Positions 22,559 through 32,966 of a DNA stretch of 64,000 nucleotides are shown here, piece after piece. A program made the position numbers and the translations under genes. Source of the DNA: Hesseltinella vesiculosa. Lineage: Eukaryota; Mucoromycota; Mucoromycetes; Mucorales; Cunninghamellaceae. The stretch is from the NCBI GenBank assembly GCA_002104935.1, contig MCGT01000040.1, positions 124,001 to 188,000 of the forward strand. Reading direction: 5' to 3'. The stretch's first letter is position 1. Each line of letters starts with the position of its first letter. Under the pieces are notes generated by a model. It was not told where the DNA came from. It worked only from the letters and a program-made list of their open reading frames with translations, and did no database searches.

Positions 22559-23654
22559 ATGTCTTTGAGAGTAAGTAGGCATGCTAATTGGGACGATCAG
22601 ACGGACTCACTCGGTGTTCCTTGTCTGTGATTAGTTTTTATCGCAAAAAGTTGCTCAGGCAATCGACGAAGAGCTCATGTCTGCGCAAGGTGGATTCTCC
22701 ATTGATCAGCTGATGGAGCTCGGTAATCACGAGGGAAGAAGATGGGAAGGGGTTGATGTTACTAAGCTTTGTTGTTACATTGACACAATAGCTGGATTGA
22801 GTGTCGCTCAAGCTGTACAAAAATCCTATGACGCGAGCACGCATCCTCGTGTGTTGGTCTGTGTTGGACCCGTAAGTGATCACTGATCCTGCAGCTGTTA
22901 TGTCTACTCTTGTATGATCAACTTGTCTTTCTTCATTCGACAGGGGAACAATGGTGGCGATGGTATGTGCTTGACAATTCTAGCATGTTGAGCTCTCACA
23001 CTTTTTTTTATTGTTTATAATCTTTGCAGGTCTGGTTGCGGCCCGCCACTTGACCCATTTTGGATATCAACCGTCAATCTATTATCCCAAGCAGAGCAGC
23101 AAGGACCTGTATCAACGGTTGCTGATCCAATGCAAGAATCTGAACACGCCCTTGGTGCCAGAAGAGCAATTTGCCAGCCATGTCGAGCAGAACACAGACG
23201 TCATACTGGACGCCGTTTTCGGCTTTAGTTTCCATGGCGAGGCAAGTCCCCTCTCTGCTTCCCCCGGAAAAAGAATCGGCCGTCATGCAGCTCCTCTGTA
23301 TATTGACTCTTTTTTTTTTTTTTTTAAAAAAAAAAAAAACCACTGTGCAACATGTCTTAGGTCCGTGAGCCGTTCAAAAAAGTGATTGACATCTTTGAAA
23401 CTACGGGTAAACCCATTGTGTCGGTGGATATTCCTAGTGGATGGGATGTATCGACAGGTCCAACAAAGCAAGTGTCCTTCCAGCCTAGCGTCCTGATCTC
23501 CTTGACGGCCCCCAAAGCTTGCGCTCAACGCTTCAAGGGTGAACGACATTTCCTCGGCGGTCGTTTTGTGCCTCCCAGCCTGGCCCAAAAATTCGATTTT
23601 GTCGTCCCTGCCTACCCTCAAGGTGACCAGGTTGTCGAGTTGAAACAGCTCTGA
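22559..23654 (+). CDS. NAXE: NAD(P)H-hydrate epimerase
   Basis: Epimerises damaged (R)-NAD(P)HX so that the dehydratase can repair it. Five exons (22559-22570, 22635-22871, 22944-22962, 23030-23241, 23361-23654) give 257 residues. The first exon encodes only MSLR. The YjeF_N fold shows MSAQGGFSIDQLMELG, the Gly-rich nucleotide motif GPGNNGGDG (about 82-90, partly on a 19-nt exon), the metal-site aspartate region DAVFGFSFHGE, and VDIPSGWDV near the end. The fourth intron uses a GC donor (GAG|GCAAGT at 23242), and joining there restores FHGEVREPF, a conserved family stretch. Length is normal for the cytosolic form; I see no clear mitochondrial presequence. Confidence 0.95.
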
Positions 23655-23867
23655 AAGGCTTTTGTCGGCCTTTCTTGCGTTCCAATATCACTGATAGTGC
23701 CGTTGTAATAATAAAATAATAATAATAAATGGAATTTGCTCGTAAAGCGCCCCTTTGTACCCATAGGCAAAGTCAGAGGGGATGTGGAGCTATGATGCTG
23801 TCATCTTATTTTGTCTTGTCTTCTTTTTTAAAAGCTATTAAAATGTGTATGGTTTATCTAAAGCGGA
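23655..23867. terminator. Convergent 3' region of NAXE and PABA synthase
   Basis: Only 213 bp separate the two stop codons. It includes AATAAAATAATAATAATAAATGG (near 23710), which carries AATAAA-type polyadenylation signals for the plus-strand transcript. Transcripts probably overlap at their ends. Confidence 0.45.
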
Positions 23868-26800
23868 TCAATAAATTGTGTCTAGGTATTCTTTGACGCT
23901 TGGTGCCACGCTCTTTGTTTTCAAAAGAGTCTCGTCCCATTCTTGTTCTGGATTGGATAAAAATGTGATGGCTCCGCCGCCGCCTACTGACAGATTTGCT
24001 AGAAAGAAGAAAAAAAAGAGCTAAGTCTTGTATTTTCTCAGAGACTCCTCTTCTCTCTCTCTCTTTTTTTTTTTTTTTACCTTGTTGCTTGTCTACGTTA
24101 TTGGTCACCACAGCTGTGCGAATGATCACGTTAAAGTCAATGTCGCCAGACAATGAGATAAAGCCCAAGCAGCCAGAATAGGCACCTCGTCGTTGATGTT
24201 GTTCCAATTCATCCAGCAGCTGAACAGACCTTAATTTGGGTGCACCGGTCATGGAGCCTAGTTAGAGAAAAATGGTCAGAACGTTTAAGCTGTAGAAAAA
24301 AATAAATCAATACCTGGTGGGAAACACTTTTTCAAGGCGTCGACGCTGTGCACATTGGGTCGGAGGGTGCCACGCACAGTGGACACCAGGTGGTGCACCT
24401 TTTCATAGGTCTCTACATACATCAATTTGGGAACTTGAACACTGGTTGGCTCGCATACTTGAGCAAGGTCATTGCGGATCAAATCAACAATCTAGCACGT
24501 TGCAGCCCCAGACATGAAAGAGTCAATTTAGTTACGGTCAAGCTATGTGGCAGGATGATTTTTACCATGAGATTTTCAGCGCGTTCCTTGACATCTTCCC
24601 ACAGACTTTGTTTGCGGGCATTGTCTTCTTCTTGCTGGCGCTGTTGGCAGAGCGGGCCAAGGTCGCAGTGAGGGGTGCAGACACATTTCAGGCACCGGGC
24701 CATGGTGCCTTTGATGGGTTTCATTTCGGCAATACGGTCTTGGACCTTGAGGAAGCGTTCGGGACTGGAGCTGAAGAGGCAGCATTCTTTACCGAATTGA
24801 AGCATGGCCGAGAAAGGGGCGGGGTTGTTCTTGCGTAGGTGGTTGGTGTACATGCGCCAGAGCTTTTTCGGGGAGGAGTTGTCAATATCGAGTCGGAAGC
24901 GTGTGGTCAGACAGATCTCATAGGACTCGCCTTCTTGGATGGCATCGACGGCTTGCTGGATAGACTGCAGATAGTCCTGTCGTTGTACGTCGGGGGCGAG
25001 CAGGCCAGCATGCATAGGTGAGGTGGCGTTGGCGTTGGGTGAGGTGGGCTGGCTGGGGGACGACACTGGGCTGATATCTGCAAAGGTTTTCGCCAGGCGT
25101 TTCTGGTTCTGGGCAAAGGCTGTGGCATGCATGGCTTCACTGGCAGCCGAGAACCAGGCGTTGGCGTCGGCTTCGGTGGCCATTGTCTTCCAGAGTGGCA
25201 GCGAGTCAGGGCCGATCAGGACCATGGGCCAGGCCACAGGCTCGGTCGTGGCCCGGGTCACACAGCAGAGGTAGGCACGGCGAGCGGCATGATCAAAGGT
25301 CCAGAACCGATCGACTAGGTGGAAAGCAGCGTCGGGCTCCAGGCGACTTTCCCAGCAAGGACTGTTGGGGGCGCAAGTCTGGCTGTGGCATTGTTGAGCG
25401 GGGGGTATGTGGTAACCGTCCATGCTTTCTCGTTTCATTTCATAGCCAAAGTAGCCGACCAGCCCTCCTTTGAAGGATAGATGCTGGATGGCCAAGCGGT
25501 CTTGATCATCGGCCTGGTCGGGCAACACCATTTCGACAGGAGCCTCTTCGCCCATCGCCTGCAGCCAGCGCGAAACATAATCGAAGAACGTTTCGCCTGC
25601 AGGGAGTCGGAAAGTGTAGCTCTGCGTCCTTGATTCCAGGCGGACTTGTCGGTGGGCGGTAGAATAGCGAAGGGTCAGTGCCGGGTTCACAGACATGATG
25701 GAGGTTTGCGAGTAAGGTGACGATTTCTAAGCGGTGGATGAATGATGGGTATGTGAATAGGTTGGTTCTCCTTGCTTCAAGTGCATCGTGTGGATTGTGC
25801 TTCTTACCATACTGCTGTCCAGCCAGCTGACAGAGTTTACATCTAGGCCACGGAAGGTGGATTCTTCATTTAGTAACTCTTCTGCCAGAAACTCAGGATC
25901 AACCCAAATAGAGCGCATGATTTGAAGCTTGCGAGGTAGTTGAAATGTAGGCGCAGGTGCAGGCGGTTTGTTTGTGCTTTGATCTACAGACAGGCATCGA
26001 ATAGACATGGGTAGTTTGGTGCTTTTCAAAGATCGGCCGGTCTATTTATAGAGAGAAGAAAAGAGGAGGGGAGAGCAAATTGGTTAGGTGGTTTCTGGGG
26101 TCATTGCTGGTTGCTTGTGTTGTTACGTTGAGCATCCATTGATAGGATTGTTGCATAAAGTTGGCTATCATGGTGGTACCGTGCTCGGTGGAGACAGACT
26201 CAGGATGGAACTGGACGCCCCAGAGAGGTAATGATTTGTGCTGGAAACCCATGATTGTTTGCGTGGAGGAAGGCGAGGCAGGGATGTCGACAGGCGGTAA
26301 GAAGTGGTGGTGGCTGTCATGGTCCATGTTTTGCACAGTGTCGTCGGAGAGGTAGGCAGCATTCTTCAATGCTAGAATATCAGCATCATTTTCATCGCAA
26401 GTGGCTGTCAGTAAAAGGCAGGCAGGAACATCTGCGAAAAGAAAGATAATAGTGTGTTCAAACGTGCGTGTGTGGTAAGAGAGAGGGCTAAAAGGTACCT
26501 GTAGGGTCGACGACAAGGGAATGATACCTTACAGCCCAAAAGGGCTGTTGGCATGACTGAAAAATGGAGTAATAGGCGGCTCCTACAGGGTTGTGGCAGT
26601 GGATTTGAGACATGCGGCCGTGCATGATACGGGGAGCATGAATCACCTAGAAAAAGAAGAAGAAAAAAAAATTCAGCATAGATCCTGTCCTTTGTTGTTT
26701 TTGGTTCCTTGGTTTACTTTTCCACCAAAGATATGACCAAGACCTTGATGGCCCAAACAAATGCCAAAGATAGGGCGGTGATACTGCGGTTGTTCAGGAT

Positions 26801-27209
26801 CCATCTGAGCTTGCAGCAAGGATGTACAAACACCAAAATCCTGCAGCACAAAAAAAAAAAAAAAAAGCTTAAGAGTTTTCTTTTTTTTTATGTGGGGATC
26901 TTTACGGATGATCGATCAGGCCGACCCGGACCAGGAGAAATGATAATATTGTCGAAATGAGGAAGAATCGATGAACAAAACTCGTCCCTAGAGAGCAATG
27001 GAATAGAAAAGAAAAAAAAAAAGGCAATGAGCAGGGCTGAGAGGTAAGGATTGTGCCTTGTGGAGGGGCAATTACCAAGAATATTGATCGTTGCGGATCA
27101 CAACGACATCATTGGTCATGAGCTGCAGTAGGTTAAATGTATACGAATCATAGTTGTCGATAATAAGAGTGCGAAGAGCATTGAGAGGTGTACATTCAGG
27201 TAAATCCAT
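23868..27209 (-). CDS. ABZ1: Bifunctional 4-amino-4-deoxychorismate (PABA) synthase
   Basis: Makes aminodeoxychorismate from chorismate and glutamine for folate synthesis. Ten exons (27209-27076, 26987-26906, 26840-26718, 26646-26499, 26431-26127, 26041-25808, 25726-24566, 24491-24314, 24257-24081, 23998-23868) give 890 residues. Residues 1-265 are a class I glutamine amidotransferase: [22 protein letters not shown], nucleophile C100 in GICLGHQ, and H238/E240 in FHPES. The rest is the PabB/TrpE-like chorismate domain: [28 protein letters not shown] with K681 (the PabB-type active-site lysine, absent from anthranilate synthases), [15 protein letters not shown] and VIIRTAVV. A cysteine-rich insert follows PIKGTMAR. 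The gene is tail-to-tail with NAXE. Confidence 0.96.
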
Positions 27210-27827
27210 TTTAAAGCAACTGTGTAAAAAAGAAAAAAGAAAAAAAAAAAAAAAGGGCGGGCTGTGGCCAGGATGCCTTTGTTCGTTTTCCCGACGTGCG
27301 AAAAAAAAGATGAATGGCAGCCAATCAGCTTCAAATCTCATCTTGAAATGTCGATCAGATCAAAAGAATTCTCTTTGGCTGCGCCCAAGTGCTATTCGAT
27401 CAAACTCTCATTTCATGCTAACTATTGGGCTGGCGACAATAAAGAGCATCACACATTCTTTTCAAAGGAGTTTTTTGTTTTAGAAAGTGAGGAAGAGTAT
27501 TGGCTGCAGTTAGGAAAGGCCATGGATGGTGTTGGAGACCATTTGCCTGGGTCCTGCCCAATCATGCACGGATGGCGATGTGATTAACGAGCCTTCACAC
27601 TTCCTAAGCGAATATTCCCGCTGTCTTTGCCCCAAAATAGCAAAGAGTCTATGCTCTTTTGCATCGTTAAAAAAAAATAAAAAGTTTTATTTTTTTTTCT
27701 TCTTCTGTTGCTGTTACAACCTTGAGCATTAAAAAAAAAAAGTGTACAGAGAGAAATGCTGACCAATAAAAACCATAACAAAAAAAAAAAAGTGAGGGAA
27801 ACGTCAATGAACGGAAAAGAAGGTGCC
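27210..27827. other. Intergenic region, 0.6 kb
   Basis: Upstream of PABA synthase and downstream of TUP1, both on the minus strand. It contains A/T runs (27239-27254, 27730-27740, 27779-27791) and no supported gene. Confidence 0.5.
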
Positions 27828-30006
27828 CTAGGAATGGAGAGGTTGCTGGAGAGGTTCAAAGGTCCAAATTCTTGCCCTGTTATCACCAGAGCCAGTGGCA
27901 AACATGGGTCTCCTACTGGCAGGGCTGGTGGCCACGGAAATGACTAGAAGAAAAAATGAGTAAGTGATGACGTTTTTTTTAGGGAGAGGTTTACCAGAGT
28001 TTTTGTGGCCTTGGAGCATGAATTGAGTTTGGCCAGTATGGGGGTCCCAGAATTGGACACCGCGATCCTTAGAGCCAGAGACGATCCATTGGCCATCGGG
28101 GGTGGTGGCGACCGAGAGAACAAAGTCTTTGTGACCATTGAAGACTTGACGGGTAGAGTTGCCCTTGGCACCCAATTGCCAGAGACGAAGGGTTTTGTCC
28201 AAACTACCACTGATCAAGGTCATGCCGTCAGGCATGAAAGCGACGGAGTAGACGCTGTCTTTGTGACCTTCCAATCGTTCCAAGGGTTGGCCGTTATGGG
28301 CATCCCACACACGCACGACCTTGTCCAAACTGCCAGCAGCTACCAAACGACCATCAGGGGAGATGGCAACACTTGTGACGCCAGGGTCCTTTTGGTCTTG
28401 ATCGTTGATGCGGAGGGTGTGTAAGATACGCCCTTCCAACCAATCCCAGATCTTGACTGTGCGATCGCCCGAGCCAGAGACAAGGAAATTGCCTTCGCGA
28501 CTGAATTCCAACGAGTAAATGTCTTGTTCGTGACCACGCAACACATGACGGATACGGTTTTTGCTGATATCCCAAATCTTTTTGGAGAAGGTGGTCAGTG
28601 CTCCGCCACCAAAAAAAAAAAAAAAAAAAAAGCGTGTGTGACACTTACTCGGATTTGCTTGTCTTCAGCACCGGTGGCCAAGTATTTGCCATCGGGACTA
28701 AAGCTGACAGAACGAATATAAAGGTCGGTATCACGTGAAGCATGTTCATCTTGAAGGACGCTATGGAAAAAGGAGAGGTCAGTGGTGCCTATTTTCGGGA
28801 GAGGAAACTTACGCCACGCGTGAGCCGCTGGTGGTGTCATAGATATAAGTGGATTGGTTGCAGCCGGCAGCGAGGTATCGTCCATTCGCGCTAAATTTGA
28901 CACAACACACCACACTGCTATGGTCAAACGAGTGCAATAAATCAACCTTGAGATAACGTGGCACCTTGGGATTGAATCTGAACGAGGGTGGAAAAAAAGG
29001 ATGATCAATAAGCTGATGAATGAATGGAGAGTGGATGGGATTACAGAGCAAACCAATCTTGGCCTTCTACCTTCCAATTGGCAGGGATGGATTCAGGGTC
29101 CATTTCTGCAAATGAGGTGGTCTCAGATTTAACATTCAAAGGAGAAGGACCTATATAAAAATAGACGAGGGCGTTGGAAACAAAAAAAAAAAAAAAAGGG
29201 TGTCAAGATTTACGTTGAGGAGCGACGGAAGTTTGAGGAGAGCCGTTGGCGTAAGGAGAGCCGGAAAGAGGTGGAGGGGGAGCAGTATGAGGACCGGAAG
29301 GTGAACCAGCTGGGGGCAGTCCATTGGTATACACGGGATGTTGGGCTGACGAAGGGTTTGCATCCAAGGCAGGCGGGGCGGGAGAGGGTGTTTGTTGCTG
29401 TTGAGGTGGTGGTTGTGAATAGCCTGACAAAAAAATAAAGGTAAAATCTTATGAATAGAAGAGTTGGTAGAAATTTACCATTAATATAGCTTGGGGGAGG
29501 AACATGCTGGCCATGCTTTACATAAAAAAGACAGAGAAATGTAAACAAACCATTTCAGCATGCATGAAACACGTTATCCTTTTTCATCGTTACCTGTTCC
29601 AGCTGCTGCCGAAGCCGATTGATTTCCTCTTCGTAGCTAAAAAGAAGGAGTCATGACGTGAGCAAAAAAAAAAAAAAAAAAAAAAAGGACGCGCATCAAA
29701 ATGGGTAGGGCTATTTACTTACTGTTTTTTCATCACTTGCTGTGATCGTTCCAAATCCAATAGGCTTTGTTGGATTTGGCCCATTTCTTGGATTTGGCTA
29801 TTCACTAATATTAATAAAGGTGAGTTGGCGATCAGAAAGAAAAGTCGAGGGCAATTACTCTTCATTTCAAATTCATCACGCTGCGTCTTGCAAATAATAG
29901 CATCTTGAGTGAGCTGTTCAAACTCGCTTCGGACGCTATCCAAAAGTTCCAGCAGTCGGTTTTGTGTGGCAGGCACCATGGGTCGATGATTATACACTGA
30001 CATCAT
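27828..30006 (-). CDS. TUP1: General transcriptional corepressor TUP1 (WD40)
   Basis: Recruited with Cyc8/Ssn6 by DNA-bound repressors. Ten exons (30006-29859, 29804-29723, 29636-29594, 29515-29479, 29423-29214, 29150-29045, 28977-28813, 28760-28649, 28577-27995, 27943-27828) give 533 residues. The N-terminal tetramerisation coiled coil begins [20 protein letters not shown] and runs through [13 protein letters not shown] (to about 90). A Gln/Pro/Ser-rich linker follows ([15 protein letters not shown]). The characteristic junction [18 protein letters not shown] precedes seven WD repeats (about 215-525) with clear units such as [27 protein letters not shown] and [10 protein letters not shown]. 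Two adjacent ATGs could start; the second would remove one residue. The assignment to Tup1 rather than a generic WD protein rests on the N-terminus. Confidence 0.96.
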
Positions 30007-31018
30007 CTAATACACGCAACGCCAAACAGTTGAGTTCAACCATCATCTGAGCTGCTGTTTTATTTTTATTTTTTCATCCAGGGGCCTTACCCAATGTGTT
30101 GAAGCAAAACAATAATAAATCGAAAAGCCTGGAGTCTATTTTGTGATGAGCCTCCTGCTATTATTTTTGTCTATGGCTTACTCTTTATAACAAATCACCA
30201 ATAAAGATGGTAAGAACAAAAGATGACAAAAAAAATTAAAAAAGAAAACAAGAAGAAAGAAAAATAGTCAATAACAAAAAAAGGAGAGGAAGAAAAACCC
30301 ACATTTTTTTTAGAGTTTATTTAAAGTTTAGAGATTTTTTTTCGGGGGGTGTTGCACAAAACCTTACCACAAGAAATAAAAAATCGCACAGGAAAATCAG
30401 AAATCTTTTTTTTTTTCTCAACAAGACACTGATGGCTCTTTGAATCAGTCATCAGGCACCTGTCATTGACAAACATGGACTTCATCCTTTGTCAATTCTC
30501 TTCAACGTTCTCACACTGCTACCTGTGGTATTTTATTTTTTACTGCTGTGCTACATTGACAAACGGGACACTGGGTGCCTTCCGGCAAAAGTTGAAGACT
30601 TCCTCTTCAACCAATCACCGTGTCTCCAAAAAGGATAAATTTTTCAGATGAATTGGGGTTTTTCCTATTTTGGCAACCGAGTCTTTTTTGCTCAACTTGA
30701 TGGCCACATGGTGCCATCCAACCTAAATGTGTTTTCCTTGGACCCCCTTTTTTTTTTTCTGACACTTTTGGCTCACCAAGCTTAACCATGCTATTGTCGC
30801 CCACTGCATGCAATAATGTCATGGCGAGGCCAGCCATTTTTTATGCACCGCCAATTCTTGATCCTATCTCTGGTCTTCATCACGTGCTACTCGTTTCCAG
30901 TATGCACATATCTGTTCTCTAAAAAAAAGAGCATAACCCGTAGTGTGTCTGTGTCTGGTATCAAGAGATGTGTATTTATTATTATTTTTTTGTTTTGTCG
31001 CTGGTGGATGGGAGGTTG
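30007..31018. other. Intergenic region, 1.0 kb
   Basis: Upstream of TUP1 and downstream of AP-2 sigma (both minus). It probably holds the TUP1 promoter and 5' leader. AT-rich with several homopolymer runs (30410-30418, 30747-30758). No gene recognised. Confidence 0.5.
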
Positions 31019-31745
31019 CTACTCCAGCTTGTCCAAATGGTCTAGTCGGGTCATGATGACATTTTTGCTGGTTTCTTCGACCTCTCCAGCCAAGAATACT
31101 TCATCCAAAATAGCATATACCTTCCAAAAAAAAAAAAAAACCGCCTACTGTGAACATCCAATGACATATAGCATGAAGGGATTACCTTGTAAAAGTTGAA
31201 GACCAAATCCAATTCACACACATTACCAAAGAAGACCTAGCAATGGGGCGTCAATAAAATGAAAAAAAAGGGTGCAATGACTGTATTTTTTTTCAGGTCA
31301 CCTACATCAAGAATCTCGACAAAGAAATGGATGGCTTCCAAATAAGACAGTTCATTATCATTGGCATCGACACACACGCAAAAGAACAGGCCCGCATAGC
31401 GTCGATAGACTATTTTGTAATTTCGAAACTGGATTAAAAAGGCAAGATGAGTCCAAAGGGCTATCACTTCCTTTTCTTTGCTCAATGGGATCATTGATTA
31501 GTTACCTCAACAAAGTTGCTTTGATGCTTTTGATCTCTTGGTGCTATCAGTCGATGGACCTCGCCTTTTAACTTGACCTTTTCTTCATCTTCATAAGGCA
31601 CGTACCACTTTGCCAATCTCGTTTTTCCTTGTCGATTTTGTACTAGAATAAACCGAAGCTATTTTTTTTTAAAATAAATAAATAAATAAATAACAGAAAA
31701 GAAGTTGCGAATGCTCTGTATCGATATATCAAAGAATGTTACCAT
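31019..31745 (-). CDS. APS2: AP-2 complex small (sigma) subunit
   Basis: Part of the AP-2 clathrin adaptor in endocytosis. Five coding exons (31745-31743, 31658-31506, 31428-31306, 31236-31186, 31120-31019) give 143 residues, the family's normal size. Conserved stretches are [75 protein letters not shown] and [11 protein letters not shown]. The [16 protein letters not shown] and [14 protein letters not shown] signatures point to sigma-2; sigma-1 is less likely. The first coding exon is just the ATG, which is followed immediately by a GTAACA donor; without this exon the conserved frame would have no start. Confidence 0.94.
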
Positions 31746-32966
31746 TGCAATGTCTAAGTGGTTGAGCAAGAAATGAAAAAAAAAGAAAAAAGAGTAGGAA
31801 GAGGCAAGGAAGCTGCCTGAATCAAAATGACCTTCTCATTTGAATGACCGCTGGCCAGCTTAGAAAAACATGAGTTCTTGACGTAGTTTTCATTGCACAA
31901 CAGTCAGAGAAAGAGGCGCACACCAGGAAAAATATAACTTGCTAGCATAAAATAAGCTGCACACTTTCGCGGCTTATTTTTTAAAAAAAGTTCATTCATG
32001 ACAAAATCGCTGACAGAACAAACTTGCCTTGTTGGAAGCCTTCTTCTTTCGTCCATCCAATGTCTGGGTTTGAATTGGAAACCCAGCTACGCTTTCCATG
32101 CCTAAAAAAAGTCCTCGAAAAAAAAACGACGATTTCATTCCTTTACTTTTTTCTGCATCTAATAAACCTGGCTACGATGGATAAGGCTATGAATAGAGGT
32201 GCTGCACAACATGAATCTGCCAAGCGTGGATGCCTTGCCATTTTTAAAATGTAGCGCCCAAACCAGTGAGGTTTGAATCGGCAAACGTGCCATCCCATGT
32301 GCTGACAGGGACGCCTGAGTCGAACCACTTTTGCGATCTTGAGGTCCAATGCCAGGATTTTGCAGAGTCAACTAGATTTCGAAGACGTGAAGTGATTGCC
32401 ACCAACCTGTACAAACTTGAATGTCGCTGTCTAGAGACATGACCCTTGTGATGGTTCAATCTCGAAAGAGCTGCGAGGGACATGGAGAAAGCTGTAGCCG
32501 AAAAGCAGGAGAACAACATTGGCAGGAAGGGCAAACAAATGGATGTCAACAGGTGAGATGGATTATCGTAGGACTGGGCTAGCGATGGTTCCTGAGCATG
32601 TAGGAGGCGCAAAACCATCCATCTCTGGAAATTTTCTCGTGGAAGAACGCTTCAAAAAGGGCGAGCCATATCTCTTCCCCCATTTGTATTCTGTCACCAG
32701 AAACGATTCGATGATCGTCTCAGCTCCTCATGCGGGACGTTGTCACTGTCGCGCTTAAAAAACCCAACACAGTGATTTCATAGCACTTCGATCGGCTTCG
32801 TACCGACCAGGTGCTCGATGAACAAAGCCGTTGTCCCAAAACACTGTTTATTGGCACGCCCAAAAGTATTTACATGAATGGCCCACTGGCATCCATAAAC
32901 GAGCCGTCCTCGTCTTTGTAAAAAAAAAAAAAAAAAAAAATAGTCAGCGGAAGGTGACATGCGCGA
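31746..32966. other. Intergenic region, 1.2 kb
   Basis: Between the AP-2 sigma start and the transcription factor stop, both minus. A minus-strand open frame at 32244-32618 and a plus-strand one at 32519-32758 overlap and match no family; they may be transposon debris. The run of 20 A at 32921-32940 is the longest homopolymer. Confidence 0.45.

Noticed and set aside
32244..32758. Open frames upstream of the Zn2Cys6 gene stop
   Set aside because: They overlap on opposite strands and show no motif or splice structure. A weak feeling of retroelement sequence was not enough to call one.
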